This document shows positions 19,413-28,991 of a stretch of 64,000 bases of DNA, in pieces. The notes beneath the pieces are model-generated. The model worked only from the letters and a program-made list of their open reading frames with translations, was not told the DNA's origin and searched no databases. Source of the stretch: Ferribacterium limneticum (lineage in GTDB: Bacteria > Pseudomonadota > Gammaproteobacteria > Burkholderiales > Rhodocyclaceae); the NCBI RefSeq assembly GCF_020510625.1, contig NZ_CP075191.1, forward strand, positions 3,264,501 to 3,328,500. Reading direction: 5' to 3'. How positions within the stretch are numbered: position 1 is the first letter of the stretch; each line of letters starts with the position of its first letter. The translations under genes and the position numbers were made by a program.

Positions 19413-20840
19413 TCAGGCGTGATGACCAACCGGAGCGACCACCGGCGAATCCTGAGTCTTGCCACCAGCCATGGTCTTGAACATGTTGTAAGCCATGATC
19501 AGCATGCCAGACAGGAACAGGACACCACCCAACCAACGGATTGCCCAGAACGGGTAGGAGCCCTTGACGGATTCGACGAAGCTGTAAGCCAGCGTACCGT
19601 CGGCATTAACTGCACGCCACATCAGGCCCTGCATCACACCGGCAATCCACATGGAAGCGATATACAGAACGGTACCGATGGTAGCGATCCAGAAGTGGGT
19701 CGTGACCAGCTTGGTGCTGTACATCTCGGTCTTGCCGAAGAGCTTGGGCAGCAGGTAGTAGATGGAACCGATAGAAACCATGGCCACCCAGCCGAGAGCA
19801 CCGGAGTGCACGTGGCCGACAGTCCAGTCCGTGTAATGCGACAGGGCATTGACGGTCTTGATCGACATCATCGGGCCTTCGAAGGTAGACATACCGTAGA
19901 AGGACAGGGAGGTGATCAGGAACTTCAGGATAGGATCGTCGCGCAGCTTATGCCAGGCACCCGACAGGGTCATGATGCCGTTGATCATGCCACCCCAGGA
20001 CGGCGCCAGCAGAATCAGCGAGAAAACCATACCAACGGACTGGGTCCAGTCAGGCAGCGCGGTGTAATGCAGGTGGTGCGGACCTGCCCACATGTACGTA
20101 AAGATCAGCGCCCAGAAGTGAACCACGGACAGACGGTAGGAGTAGACCGGACGGCCAGCCTGCTTCGGCACAAAGTAGTACATCATGCCCAGGAAGCCAG
20201 CTGTCAGGAAGAAGCCCACGGCATTGTGACCATACCACCACTGGATCATCGCGTCCTGCACGCCGGAATAGACCGAGTAAGACTTGGTCAGCGAGATCGG
20301 CACGGCGGCACTGTTAACCAGGTGCAGCAGCGCAACAGCGATAATGAAAGCACCAAAGAACCAGTTGGCCACATAGATATGGGAAACGGTACGCTTGGCG
20401 ATTGTGCCAAAGAACACTACCGCGTAGGAAACCCAGACCAGCGTGATCAGGATGTCGATCGGCCACTCCAGTTCAGCGTACTCTTTGCCCTGGCTCATAC
20501 CCAGCGGCAATGTGATAGCAGCCAACAGAATGACAACTTGCCAGCCCCAGAACGTGAAGGGAACCAGCGCCCCCCCCCAAAGACGGGCGTGACTGGTGCG
20601 CTGAACACACCAGTAAGAAGTTGCGAACAGCGCACATCCACCGAACGCAAAGATAACCGCGTTGGTGTGCAGCGGACGCAAGCGCCCAAAGTGTAACCAA
20701 GGACCGAAATTCAACTCCGGCCAGACCAATTGAGCCGCAATAATGACACCGACAAGCATGCCGACGATGCCCCAGATGACAGTCATGACGGCGAATTGCC
20801 GTACGACCTTATCGTTATATGTGGTTTGCGTTCCAGACAT
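19413..20840 (-). CDS. ccoN: CcoN, cbb3-type cytochrome c oxidase catalytic subunit
   Basis: Heme-copper oxidase subunit I (475 aa) that reduces O2 to water with high affinity. About twelve TM helices are expected. Characteristic stretches include [18 protein letters not shown] with a CuB-ligand His, [16 protein letters not shown] with two further histidines, and [15 protein letters not shown] start at the ATG at 20840 because a GAGGTGGG site lies just upstream. An ORF extension to 20891 carries unrelated residues. Expression probably depends on FNR/ANR, from the box at 20937-20950. Confidence 0.97.
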   Translation of the reverse strand: MSGTQTTYNDKVVRQFAVMTVIWGIVGMLVGVIIAAQLVWPELNFGPWLHFGRLRPLHTNAVIFAFGGCALFATSYWCVQRTSHARLWGGALVPFTFWGWQVVILLAAITLPLGMSQGKEYAELEWPIDILITLVWVSYAVVFFGTIAKRTVSHIYVANWFFGAFIIAVALLHLVNSAAVPISLTKSYSVYSGVQDAMIQWWYGHNAVGFFLTAGFLGMMYYFVPKQAGRPVYSYRLSVVHFWALIFTYMWAGPHHLHYTALPDWTQSVGMVFSLILLAPSWGGMINGIMTLSGAWHKLRDDPILKFLITSLSFYGMSTFEGPMMSIKTVNALSHYTDWTVGHVHSGALGWVAMVSIGSIYYLLPKLFGKTEMYSTKLVTTHFWIATIGTVLYIASMWIAGVMQGLMWRAVNADGTLAYSFVESVKGSYPFWAIRWLGGVLFLSGMLIMAYNMFKTMAGGKTQDSPVVAPVGHHA

Positions 20841-20909
20841 GAACCCACCTCTCGTTAATAAAAAACGGAATGCCCACCTCCCTGAAGCCAAGGGGGCACA
20901 TGGAAACGG

Positions 20910-20950
20910 ATGTTATTCTAGTTGAAAGGGCGCGTTTTGACCTAGATCAA
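20910..20950 (-). promoter_or_regulatory. FNR/ANR-dependent promoter of ccoNOQPG
   Basis: On the minus strand TTGATCTAGGTCAA (20937-20950) matches the FNR consensus TTGAT-N4-ATCAA at nine of ten positions. A TAACAT -10-like hexamer (20910-20915) lies at class II spacing, predicting a start near 20902, about 62 nt upstream of the ccoN ATG. Confidence 0.85.
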
Positions 20951-21019
20951 CCTACCGATTATCTAAGCGCAATTAGTTCAAATTAGCTAGCCACTGGGGC
21001 AATTGGGCTGCAAGTGGAC

Positions 21020-21046
21020 AAAAAAAGGGTGCGTCGCAACGCACCC
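21020..21046 (-). terminator. Rho-independent terminator downstream of ccoS
   Basis: GGGTGCGT/ACGCACCC 8-bp stem with a 4-nt loop and a 7-nt T tract on the minus strand. It separates ccoI-ccoS transcription from ccoN. Confidence 0.88.
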
Positions 21047-21088
21047 CAACCCCAACAGAGAATCGCAGCAAGGCTCGCGCCTCGCAAT
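21020..21088 (-). ncRNA. Candidate FNR-activated small RNA between ccoS and ccoN
   Basis: Predicted transcript of about 69 nt from an A near 21088 to the T tract at 21020-21026. It is supported by an upstream FNR box (21123-21136), a -10 hexamer CAATAT (21095-21100) at exactly class II distance, and a Rho-independent terminator at its end. The body is G-rich, with two GGGG runs just before the terminator stem. No ORF fits. It could instead be only the leader and trailer region of ccoS, but the start of this unit lies after the ccoS stop. Hypothetical. Confidence 0.5.
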
Positions 21089-21094
21089 GGAGTC

Positions 21095-21136
21095 ATATTG
21101 CCGCCGCAAACGCTGCGGCACGTTGACACAAGTCAA
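21095..21136 (-). promoter_or_regulatory. Second FNR box with matched -10 element, overlapping the ccoS stop
   Basis: On the minus strand TTGACTTGTGTCAA (21123-21136) is a perfect TTGAC-N4-GTCAA dyad overlapping the last codons of ccoS. CAATAT (21095-21100) follows 22 nt after the box, the class II arrangement. Confidence 0.7.
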
Positions 21137-21324
21137 ACTTTCCCAGCTTTGTCGGATTCAACCTGCTCTACCGGCTTTGGGGGCGGATTGTCATCCATCA
21201 AAACTCGAAACCCCGGCCCCTCAAGGTCGTCAAACTGACCGCTGCGAACAGACCACCAGAAAGCCAGGGCGATACCGAACACCAGGATCACCGAAACCGG
21301 AATCAGCAGATAAACACTTTCCAT
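21133..21324 (-). CDS. ccoS: CcoS, cbb3 oxidase assembly protein
   Basis: A 63-aa protein with one TM helix at the N-terminus (MESVYLLIPVSVILVFGIAL) followed by FWWSVRSGQFDDLEGPG, the hallmark CcoS sequence. It is required for cofactor insertion into cbb3 oxidase in studied species. Its start overlaps the stop of ccoI, indicating translational coupling. Confidence 0.95.
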   Translation of the reverse strand: MESVYLLIPVSVILVFGIALAFWWSVRSGQFDDLEGPGFRVLMDDNPPPKPVEQVESDKAGKV

Positions 21325-23762
21325 CAGTCAGTCTCCACGCGTTGAATACGCAGTGAATTGAGCACGACCAGCAAAGAGCTGGCCGACATCCCGATACCCG
21401 CCAGCCAAGGGGTCACATAACCGCCAATCGCCAAGGGCAGGGCAACGAAATTGTAAGCGAAGGACCACCAGAGATTCTGACGAATGACCAACAAGGTTTT
21501 TCGGGCACGGCGCAAACCCAAACGCAGATGGTCAAGATTTTCGGAAAGCAGCACGAAATCGGATTGCGTCCGAGCGAGCTGAGCGCCGCCGCCCATCGCC
21601 ACGGAAACCTGAGCTTGAGCCAGAACCGGAGCGTCATTGACGCCATCGCCAACCATGGCCACCAGCGCCCCTTCGGCCTGCAAGGCTTTCACGCAATCAT
21701 GCTTCCCTTGCGGGGTAATGTCAGCCCTCACGTCGTCAATACCCAAAGTCGCTGCCACCCGACTGACAACGGCGGCGGCATCACCACTCAAAAGCACCAC
21801 CTTTTTGCCTGCAGCCCGTAATTCCGAAATCAAGGCTGCAGATTCCGGCCTCAGTTCGTCGCCGATCCGGAAAAGTGCCAAGCAGCCGCTTTCGTCGCCA
21901 AGAAAAACCACCGTGTCACCGCTCTCTAACCAACCATGCACCGCCTCTGGCAAGACACCCTGCCCCAAGGCCAAGGCATACCCCGGACGACCGATCCGGC
22001 ATCGGCGACCTGCCACGATGGCCTCGATGCCCAGCCCCGGCTCACTCAGCACAGAAGAAGTATCTGGCAACTGCGCCCCAGCCGCACGTCGCAGCGCCGT
22101 GGCTACTGGATGCTCGGAGGCATGCTCCAGCGCAGCCGCCATCAGCAAACACTCATCTCTGTTTAAACCAGCAACCGGGAGTACATCGACCAAATGCATG
22201 CGGCCCGTTGTCAGCGTGCCGGTCTTGTCGAAGACGAAATGGGTCGCCCGGGCCAGCGTTTCTATGGCATGCCCACGCGTCACCAGCAGACCATCCTTGG
22301 CCAATGCACCGGCCGAAACCGTTAACGCAATCGGTGTCGCCAGCGACAAGGCACACGGGCAGGTAACAACCAGCACGGAAACCGTAATCCACAGTGCCTT
22401 GGACGGATCAACGAAATACCAGCCGACGGCAACAAAAATAGCGACAGCCAGAAGCACCGCAACGAAATAGCTGGCAATGCGGTCGGCCAATTCGACGATT
22501 TTCGGTTTCTCGGCGGCCGCGCGCTCCATCAACTGAATGATCGCCGACAAGCGCGTCCCTTCGCCCACCTGCTCGACCTGAACAACCAGCGGACTTTCCG
22601 CGTTAATCGCCCCGCCGGTCACGGTCTCGCCCGGCGCCTTGGGCACCGGTTTGCTTTCACCGGTCAACAGCGACTCGTTGGCACAACTGATGCCGTCGAT
22701 GACCCGGCCATCAGCGGGCACGATGTCGCCGGCGCGGACCAGAACATAATCACCGGGACGAAGATCGGCCACGACACACTGCTCAGTAGTGCGGTCACCG
22801 GGAAAACCCGGCATTTTCTGGGCAAAGGCCGGCAATAGCTTGGCCAGCGCCTCGGTAACGCTCAGTGCCTTTTGGCGAGCTGTCATTTCAAGATAGCGCC
22901 CGCCAAGCAGGAAGAAAATGAACATTGTCACCGAGTCGAAATAAACCTCGCCCGCCTGCATGAAAGTCGCCCAGCAACTGGCAAGGAAGGCAGCCCCAAC
23001 GCCCAGCGCGACAGGGACATCCATTCCGACACGACGCAGCTTGATATCCCGCCAGGCGTTGCGGAAGAAAGGCGCCGAGGAATAAAAAATGACCGGCATG
23101 GTCAGCAGCAGGCTGGCCCAGCGCATCAGGCTTTCGATGTCAGGCGCCATATCGCCGTCAGCGATGTAAACCGGGTAGGCGTACATCATCACCTGCATCA
23201 TTCCGAATCCGGCAACCCAGAGACGCCACAGCGCGTCGCGCCGCTCCTTCTGGGAGATTTCCTCGTTTTTCGCGGCATCGTAGGGATAGGCCCGATAGCC
23301 GATGGCAGCGATGGCACCGAGGATGTCCGAAAGCTTGACGCGGGTTTCATCCCAACGCACGCGGGCCCGACGCGTCGCATAGTTGATATCCACCGCCGTC
23401 ACGCCTGGCAGGCGGCCAACGTGCTGCTCATTCAGCCAGATGCAGGCAGCACAGGTAATGCCTTCAAGCAATAGGGAAGCCTCGCGCTCGTTCTGGCCGA
23501 GTTCCTTGACGAAACTTTTCTGGAATTCGGCATGGTCGAACAGAGCCAGTTGATCGAGCACCGCCGGCATGGCTTCACGCGGCGATTCCGGCAGGGAGTC
23601 GCGGCTGCGATAGTAATCTTCCAGCCCGTTCTCGACGATGGACTGCGCGACCGCCTGGCAACCAAAGCAACACATCGCCCGCTGCTCTCCACCAATTTTC
23701 ACCGACAGATCGACATCGTCGGGAATGGGCAGACCGCAGTGATAACAGGAAGCTCGGGGCAT
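21324..23762 (-). CDS. ccoI: CcoI/FixI, copper-translocating P1B-type ATPase
   Basis: Copper exporter of 812 aa needed for cbb3 oxidase assembly. The N-terminus has CYHCGLPI and MCCFGCQAV clusters, and the metal-binding domain carries ITCAACIWL (CxxC). Eight or so TM helices surround the transport motif CPC (VVTCPCALSLATP). Also present are phosphorylation motif FDKTGTLTTG, nucleotide-binding SEHPVATAL and hinge GDGVNDAPVL. The N-terminal cysteine-rich region and proximity to ccoS/ccoN support the FixI subfamily over a general CopA role. Confidence 0.96.
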   Translation of the reverse strand: MPRASCYHCGLPIPDDVDLSVKIGGEQRAMCCFGCQAVAQSIVENGLEDYYRSRDSLPESPREAMPAVLDQLALFDHAEFQKSFVKELGQNEREASLLLEGITCAACIWLNEQHVGRLPGVTAVDINYATRRARVRWDETRVKLSDILGAIAAIGYRAYPYDAAKNEEISQKERRDALWRLWVAGFGMMQVMMYAYPVYIADGDMAPDIESLMRWASLLLTMPVIFYSSAPFFRNAWRDIKLRRVGMDVPVALGVGAAFLASCWATFMQAGEVYFDSVTMFIFFLLGGRYLEMTARQKALSVTEALAKLLPAFAQKMPGFPGDRTTEQCVVADLRPGDYVLVRAGDIVPADGRVIDGISCANESLLTGESKPVPKAPGETVTGGAINAESPLVVQVEQVGEGTRLSAIIQLMERAAAEKPKIVELADRIASYFVAVLLAVAIFVAVGWYFVDPSKALWITVSVLVVTCPCALSLATPIALTVSAGALAKDGLLVTRGHAIETLARATHFVFDKTGTLTTGRMHLVDVLPVAGLNRDECLLMAAALEHASEHPVATALRRAAGAQLPDTSSVLSEPGLGIEAIVAGRRCRIGRPGYALALGQGVLPEAVHGWLESGDTVVFLGDESGCLALFRIGDELRPESAALISELRAAGKKVVLLSGDAAAVVSRVAATLGIDDVRADITPQGKHDCVKALQAEGALVAMVGDGVNDAPVLAQAQVSVAMGGGAQLARTQSDFVLLSENLDHLRLGLRRARKTLLVIRQNLWWSFAYNFVALPLAIGGYVTPWLAGIGMSASSLLVVLNSLRIQRVETD

Positions 23763-23768
23763 AAACGC

Positions 23769-23792
23769 AAAAAAGGCACCGAAGTGCCTTTT
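23769..23792 (-). terminator. Rho-independent terminator of the SDR gene
   Basis: AAAAGGCAC-TTCG-GTGCCTTTTTT on the minus strand, between the SDR gene and ccoI. It contains a stable UUCG tetraloop. Confidence 0.9.
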
Positions 23793-23819
23793 AGATCAAG
23801 GGCGGAGCCGAAGTATAGT

Positions 23820-24587
23820 TTATTTGGCACCCATCCGGATCGCCCCATCCAGGCGGATCACTTCACCGTTCAGATAGGCGTTTTCAGCGATGTGCCGAAC
23901 CAGCGCGGCGTATTCGGCCGGCTTTCCCATGCGGGTCGGGAAGGGAACCATCTTGTTCAGCCCATCCTGGACTTCAGGCGGCATGCCGAGCAGCATCGGG
24001 GTTTCCATGATGCCCGGCGCAATCGTCATGCAGCGGATGCCACTGCGAGCCAGTTCGCGGGCAACCGGCAGGGTCAGGGCAACAATACCGCCCTTCGACG
24101 CGGCGTAGGCCGCCTGTCCGAGCTGGCCTTCATAGGCGGCGACCGAAGCCGTATTGATGATGACACCACGCTCACCACCGGCATCCGGCGCATTCTTCAT
24201 CATGGCATCCGCCGCCAGGCGAATCATGTTGAAGGTCCCGACCAGGTTGATATTGATGACCTTGGCGAAGCTCTCCAGCTTGTGCGGACCTTCCTTGCCC
24301 ACCACTTTTTCGGCCGGCGCGACACCCGCGCAATTGACCAGACCATGCAGGGCGCCAAACTTGGCAATTGCCGTATTGATCGCGTTGACGGCGGAAGCCT
24401 CGCTGGCCACATCCGTTTCAACGAAGCAAGCACGCTCACCCAATTCAGCGGCCTGCTTTTCACCGGCCTGTCGATTCAGATCGACCAGTACCACCTTGGC
24501 CCCGGCATCCGCCAAAACAATCGCCGTCGCCGCGCCCAAGCCCGAACCAGCCCCTGTTACCAGAAATACCTTGTCCTTGATTTCCAT
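23820..24587 (-). CDS. Short-chain dehydrogenase, 3-hydroxyacyl-CoA dehydrogenase type II-like
   Basis: NAD(P)-dependent oxidoreductase of 255 aa with the classical SDR features: TGAGSGLG cofactor motif near residues 11-18, NCAG motif (VNCAGVAP), catalytic Ser in [12 protein letters not shown] and YxxxK in AAYAASKGG. Asp following the second strand (VLVDLN) suggests NAD preference. The sequence resembles HSD17B10/FadB2-type enzymes acting on branched or short-chain 3-hydroxyacyl-CoAs. I start at the ATG at 24587, which a GGAGGAG site serves. A GTG six bases upstream is also possible. Confidence 0.88.
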   Translation of the reverse strand: MEIKDKVFLVTGAGSGLGAATAIVLADAGAKVVLVDLNRQAGEKQAAELGERACFVETDVASEASAVNAINTAIAKFGALHGLVNCAGVAPAEKVVGKEGPHKLESFAKVININLVGTFNMIRLAADAMMKNAPDAGGERGVIINTASVAAYEGQLGQAAYAASKGGIVALTLPVARELARSGIRCMTIAPGIMETPMLLGMPPEVQDGLNKMVPFPTRMGKPAEYAALVRHIAENAYLNGEVIRLDGAIRMGAK

Positions 24588-24735
24588 TGTCACTCCTCCA
24601 AAAAACGAGCCAGCTTCCAGACGGTACCGTATGGAAAAAACGACATATTACTCCCGGAGACGCCAAAGGAAAAATCCCCCGTTTCATTCAGATGCTATGA
24701 TCAAAGGATAGATTTATTACCAAGGCGCACCGACC

Positions 24736-25704
24736 ATGTTCGATCAGCCAACATCAGGCAAACACAAGCCAACCGTGCTCGTTATCGCCCCTTCGGCGGC
24801 GAATCGCACGCAAATCTGCGAATGTCTGTATCAGTTGCCGGATATCCGGACGATCGCCACCGGTGACGGCAAGCAAGCCCTGACGATCATTCAGGAAACC
24901 TGGCCCAGCATGGTGCTGCTGGACGATACCTTGCAAGGCATGGATGGCATTTCTCTCACCCGTACCATCCGCAGCTGGGAACAATCACGGGACGAAGCCG
25001 ATTTCTCGCCATGGACGCCTATCGTCTTGTTGTCTGCAGTCAACGACGAGGACATCCTGGCCCGGGGAATCCTGGCCGGCGCCGACGATTTTCTTTACAA
25101 ACCAGTTTCGGAAGTTGTGCTGCTGGCCAAGGTGAGAGCCATGCTCCGCATCGCAACGAGACAGCAGGAAATCTGCGCCGTGCACCGCCAACTCAAGGAA
25201 ATCGCCATTCTGGACAGCCTGACCGGCATCCCGAATCGCCGGCATTTCGATGACACCCTCGCTGCCGAGTGGAAACGCTGTATTCGCACCGAAAGCCCGC
25301 TCAGCATCGTCATCAGCGACGTGGACTTTTTCAAGCAATTCAACGATATATATGGCCACCAAGCGGGCGACGTCTGCCTCAAGGCAGTGGCCAGTTCGCT
25401 CAGCGAATCACTCTTCAGGGTTGAAGACACCGTAGCGCGCTATGGCGGCGAAGAATTTGTCGCGATCCTGCCGGGCACCGATGCCAACGGCGCTTACGCC
25501 GTGGCCGAACGCATGCGTCTGTCGGCCCGCGACCTGTGCATTCCCCATCAACAAGGCATCGGCGGCCGCATATCCTGCAGCTTTGGGGTTGCCAGCACGC
25601 GCCCCAGTATCGACAAGGCCCCGCAGCAATTGCTCAGAACCGCGGATGCAGGGCTATACGCCGCCAAACGAGCCGGCAGAAACCGCGTGGCCCTGAACCA
25701 ATAG
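24736..25704 (+). CDS. Response regulator with GGDEF domain (diguanylate cyclase)
   Basis: A 322-aa protein. The N-terminal receiver (about residues 13-140) carries Asp in VLLDDTLQGMDG and Lys in FLYKPVSE, and is followed by a GGDEF domain (about 155-320) with active-site motif YGGEEF. An inhibitory-site RxxD (RVED) sits five residues before it. The sequence therefore looks catalytically competent for c-di-GMP synthesis and product-inhibited. No cognate kinase is adjacent, so the input is unknown. The arrangement resembles WspR/PleD-type regulators. Confidence 0.93.
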   Translation: MFDQPTSGKHKPTVLVIAPSAANRTQICECLYQLPDIRTIATGDGKQALTIIQETWPSMVLLDDTLQGMDGISLTRTIRSWEQSRDEADFSPWTPIVLLSAVNDEDILARGILAGADDFLYKPVSEVVLLAKVRAMLRIATRQQEICAVHRQLKEIAILDSLTGIPNRRHFDDTLAAEWKRCIRTESPLSIVISDVDFFKQFNDIYGHQAGDVCLKAVASSLSESLFRVEDTVARYGGEEFVAILPGTDANGAYAVAERMRLSARDLCIPHQQGIGGRISCSFGVASTRPSIDKAPQQLLRTADAGLYAAKRAGRNRVALNQ

Positions 25705-25772
25705 TGCGCAAATAAATTCATGGGTTAATCGCCCTTGGTCCGTTTCCGAGACGGACGGGACACCCAACGCAA

Positions 25773-26129
25773 CTACCCGCCGCGCCCTGATTTCCCCAAG
25801 TCGAAATACTCCGCTGATGCGGCTGCCTGGGCGGCCAACTTCGCTTCCTTTTCCAAGCGTTTTTCCTCCAGGCGTTTCTGCTCCTCATCCCGCTGCGCAT
25901 TGAGACGAGCGTAGCCCATGTAAGAGGTGAAAACGATTTCGCCCATGGCGTAAAAACAAGCCAGAACAAGCAAAGCGACAAAAGCCTTGCTCAGCGAGTC
26001 ATAGACTATCGAGTACAAAGCCCAGAGACAGATGCACAGGCGAAATGCCATGTGTCGCCGAAAGATCACCAACTCTCCTTGAGAGAGCGAACTCAGCGCC
26101 TGAAAGTCGTTTTTGTCCCGCATCATCAA
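25773..26129 (-). CDS. Small membrane protein of unknown function
   Basis: A 118-aa protein that I do not recognise. It has a charged N-terminus, two hydrophobic helices (about residues 28-46 and 49-69) and a highly charged, probably coiled-coil C-terminal region rich in Arg, Glu, Lys and Ala (RDEEQKRLEEKRLEKEAKLA). Downstream methionine starts at codons 2-3 are possible. It is convergent with the REC-GGDEF gene. Codon use looks like its neighbours. Confidence 0.6.
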   Translation of the reverse strand: MMMRDKNDFQALSSLSQGELVIFRRHMAFRLCICLWALYSIVYDSLSKAFVALLVLACFYAMGEIVFTSYMGYARLNAQRDEEQKRLEEKRLEKEAKLAAQAAASAEYFDLGKSGRGG

Positions 26130-26415
26130 TGCCGCCCAGTCGCTAACAACTCATTGCGGACATCAACAGAAACCCATGGCCAGAATCGCCGGATCGTCGA
26201 TCAGGTTTAGCAGCGCATAGCCCGCCATGCGATGGACTCTTATCCATGCCTGAACGCAGACTCCAAGTATTGTTTCTGACATGGCCAACTTTTCATATCG
26301 CTCATCATTGCCCGATGAATATTAGCCGGGGAAACCAGCACCGCACCGGCAGGAAACCGGAAAGCTAAAAGGCCAACCTTGAAAGGAGAGAGATAGGCGT
26401 ACTACGACAGACATG
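26130..26415. other. Intergenic stretch without a recognised gene
   Basis: No convincing ORF. The plus strand near 26325-26370 contains spaced GGAAACC-type motifs and a CCGG-GAAA-CCGG hairpin that could be structured RNA. It does not match a c-di-GMP riboswitch or other class that I can name. Confidence 0.35.
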
Positions 26416-26438
26416 AAAAAGCCCACACGAGGTGGGCT
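26416..26438 (-). terminator. Rho-independent terminator of the tRNA-Thr gene
   Basis: AGCCCAC/GTGGGCT stem followed by TTTTT on the minus strand, 10 bp past the tRNA 3' end. Confidence 0.88.
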
Positions 26439-26447
26439 AGATCAAGA

Positions 26448-26523
26448 TGGTGCCGCTGACCGGAATCGAACTGGTGACCTTCGCATTACGAATGCGCTGC
26501 TCTACCAACTGAGCTACAGCGGC
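26448..26523 (-). tRNA. tRNA-Thr (anticodon CGT)
   Basis: 76 nt including an encoded CCA. The acceptor arms GCCGCTG/CAGCGGC pair perfectly. The D-arm GCTCAGTTGGTAGAGC, the anticodon loop TTCGTAA (anticodon CGT) and the T-arm with GTTCGATTCC are standard. The anticodon arm is the same as in E. coli thrW as I recall it. Confidence 0.97.
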
Positions 26524-26781
26524 GTCCAAGAGGCAGCATTGTACAGAAGTCCCCTACGACGGGCAACAGGATCGCCCATCAGACCACGACTCATCAGGTC
26601 TTGATGAATTCGGTCTCAAGAGAGCAAAGCCTTCGAAGGTATCGCCAGAGATGTCGACAAGGGCATGTTCGACTTCAAACTCACCGAAGCAGGATGCTAG
26701 CATCTGGCCTTCGCTGCCGCCGGCGAAGCGCAGCGTAAAATCAATGCTTTTTCGATCCTTTTCAGGCAACGCCAAGACCCA

Positions 26782-28329
26782 ATGAATCTGCTTCGTGCGC
26801 TGGCTACCGTCAGCGGAATGACCCTTCTGTCGAGAATTCTCGGTTTCGTACGGGATTTCGTGATTGCCCGTGCCTTTGGTGCAGGACTGGCGACCGACGC
26901 CTTTTTTGTTGCATTCAAGCTCCCCAACCTGCTGCGGCGGATGTTTGCCGAGGGGGCCTTTTCCCAGGCATTCGTCCCTATTCTTGGCGAATACAAGAAC
27001 AAGCGCAGCGAAGAAGACACCCGCACGCTGGTCGACCACGTCGCCAGCCTGCTGTCGATTGCACTGTTTGCAGTTACCGCCATCGGCATTGCGGCAGCCC
27101 CCCTTCTGGTCTGGATCTCCGCGCCAGGATTTGCTGCCGATACGGGCAAGTTCGAACTGACGATCACCCTGACCCGCATCACCTTTCCCTACATTTTCTT
27201 CATGTCGCTGGTCGCACTGGCCGGCGGCCTGCTCAATAGCTGGAGCCGCTTCGCCCTGCCGGCTTTTACGCCGGTGCTGCTGAACATTTCCTTCATCGGC
27301 ATGGCCCTGTTCGCCGCGCCTTATTTCGATCCGCCGGTTCTGGCGCTGGCCTGGGCCGTCTTTTTGGGTGGCGTGCTGCAACTGGCCATCCAGATCCCCG
27401 CCCTGAAGAAAATTTCGATGTTGCCGCGGCCCTCCCTGAATTGGCGGGCAGCCTGGGCCGATCCTGGCGTTCGCCGGATCCTGACGTTGATGGGGCCGGC
27501 GATCATTGGGGTCTCGGTGTCCCAGGTCAGCCTGCTGATCAACACCATCTTTGCGTCCTTCCTGAAAACCGGCAGCGTCTCCTGGCTGTACTACGCCGAC
27601 CGCCTGATGGAGTTTCCATCGGGCATGCTCGGTGCCGCACTGGGCACTATCCTGTTGCCATCGCTGGCGCGCTATCACGCCAGTGACAACCAGCTTGAAT
27701 ACTCCCGGCTGCTTGACTGGGGCTTGCGCCTGACTTTGCTGCTCGCCGCGCCGGCTGCGCTTGGCCTGGCGATTCTGGCCGTACCGCTGATTGCCACGCT
27801 GTTTTTCCATGGCGCCTTTTCGACGATTGACGTATTCAGCACCCGCGAGGCGCTGGTCGCCTATACCGTTGGCCTGACCGGGATGATTCTGGTCAAAGTG
27901 CTCGCCCCCGGCTTCTATGCTCGCCAGAACGTCAGAACCCCGGTTCGTATCGCCCTGATCTCACTCGCTGCCACCCAGGTGATGAATCTAGCCTTCGTCG
28001 GCTGGATCGGCCATGCCGGGCTGGCGCTTTCCATCGGTCTGGCCGCCTGCCTGAACGCCGGCATGCTCTATCGCGGCCTGCGCCGCCTGAACATCTACGA
28101 GCCACAGGCTGGCTGGGGCAGCTTTGTGGCGAAACTGGGATTGGCCCTGATCATCATGGGCATCGTCCTCTGGTTCGGCATGGGCAAAGAAATCAGCTGG
28201 CTGCACAGCAGCTTCATCGACCGGATAATTCACCTTGCATGGCTGGTTCCACTTGGCGCCAGTGCCTATTTCGCTACACTATGGATTCTTGGCTTTCGCC
28301 TTGGCGACTTCAAGCGGCGCACGGCCTAA
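26782..28329 (+). CDS. murJ: MurJ, lipid II flippase
   Basis: Polytopic inner-membrane protein of 515 aa, expected to have 14 TM helices, that flips lipid II for peptidoglycan synthesis. The N-terminus [20 protein letters not shown] and [15 protein letters not shown] are MurJ/MviN hallmarks. Conserved sequences such as [17 protein letters not shown] and [18 protein letters not shown] follow. It stands as a single gene downstream of the opposite-strand tRNA and is followed by a YbhB-family gene 18 bp later. Confidence 0.96.
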   Translation: MNLLRALATVSGMTLLSRILGFVRDFVIARAFGAGLATDAFFVAFKLPNLLRRMFAEGAFSQAFVPILGEYKNKRSEEDTRTLVDHVASLLSIALFAVTAIGIAAAPLLVWISAPGFAADTGKFELTITLTRITFPYIFFMSLVALAGGLLNSWSRFALPAFTPVLLNISFIGMALFAAPYFDPPVLALAWAVFLGGVLQLAIQIPALKKISMLPRPSLNWRAAWADPGVRRILTLMGPAIIGVSVSQVSLLINTIFASFLKTGSVSWLYYADRLMEFPSGMLGAALGTILLPSLARYHASDNQLEYSRLLDWGLRLTLLLAAPAALGLAILAVPLIATLFFHGAFSTIDVFSTREALVAYTVGLTGMILVKVLAPGFYARQNVRTPVRIALISLAATQVMNLAFVGWIGHAGLALSIGLAACLNAGMLYRGLRRLNIYEPQAGWGSFVAKLGLALIIMGIVLWFGMGKEISWLHSSFIDRIIHLAWLVPLGASAYFATLWILGFRLGDFKRRTA

Positions 28330-28347
28330 TAATCAGGAGAGACGACG

Positions 28348-28977
28348 ATGATATTGACGAGTAGCAGCTTTGCCGACGGGCAAAAAATCCCCGGAGATTA
28401 CGCCTTCTGCACCCCCGATCCGGCTCATCACGTCTGCCTGGGACGCAACAGGAACCCTCAACTCGCCTGGACTGATGCCCCAAGTGCAAGCAAGTCTTTC
28501 GTCATCATCTGCCACGACCCTGATGTTCCGAGCCAAGGCGACGACGTCAATCAGGAAGGCCGAAGCGTCCCGGCCGCATTGCCCCGCGTCGATTTCTTCC
28601 ATTGGGTTCTGATCGATCTGCCGGCGACGGTGAGCAGCCTTAAAGAAGGCGAATTCAGCAGCGATGTGAAGCCACGCGGCAAGCCTGGCCCACAGGCGGC
28701 ATACAACAGCCGGCAGGGCATCAATAACTACACCGACTGGTTCGCCGGTGACAACGACATGCGCGGCGATTACTACGGCTACGACGGCCCATGTCCGCCG
28801 TGGAACGATGAAATCGTCCATCACTACGTATTCACCGTTTATGCCCTGGATATTGAAACTTTGCCGCTGGACGGCAGGTTTGGCGGCCCGGAAGTCCGCG
28901 CCGCCATTCAGGGGCACATTCTGGCTGAAGCCAGCCTGACGGGAACCTACACGCTGAATCCCCGCCTGCAGGGCTAA
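28348..28977 (+). CDS. YbhB/YbcL family (PEBP-like) protein
   Basis: A 209-aa protein of the phosphatidylethanolamine-binding/Raf-kinase-inhibitor-like fold. Recognisable motifs are NRNPQLAWTDAP, VIICHDPDVPS (the DPDxP ligand-site motif), FFHWVLIDLPA, the GxYxG-like YYGYDGPCPPW and HHYVFTVYALD. There is no signal peptide. The cellular role is unknown. An AGGAGAG site precedes the ATG, and it probably shares the murJ transcript. It is slightly longer than the usual 150-190 residues because of an insertion around residues 55-75. Confidence 0.9.
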   Translation: MILTSSSFADGQKIPGDYAFCTPDPAHHVCLGRNRNPQLAWTDAPSASKSFVIICHDPDVPSQGDDVNQEGRSVPAALPRVDFFHWVLIDLPATVSSLKEGEFSSDVKPRGKPGPQAAYNSRQGINNYTDWFAGDNDMRGDYYGYDGPCPPWNDEIVHHYVFTVYALDIETLPLDGRFGGPEVRAAIQGHILAEASLTGTYTLNPRLQG

Positions 28978-28991
28978 AACCGGCAGGCAGC

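Noticed and set aside
25738..25756. Hairpin GTCCGT/ACGGAC between the GGDEF gene and the small membrane protein
   Set aside because: Only a 6-bp stem and no T tract on either strand, so it is too weak to call a terminator.
26320..26375. Possible c-di-GMP riboswitch near the GGDEF gene
   Set aside because: GGAAACC motifs and a CCGG hairpin are present, but the conserved core of the known classes is not matched.
26413..26604. Plus-strand ORF over the tRNA-Thr
   Set aside because: Peptides of the type DRNRTGDLRITNALLYQLSY are the well-known spurious translation of the tRNA antisense strand.
26554..27810. 418-codon minus-strand frame overlapping murJ
   Set aside because: Gln/Arg/Gly-rich antisense shadow of murJ. 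The last part (26554-26700) was inspected for a small gene but nothing supports one.
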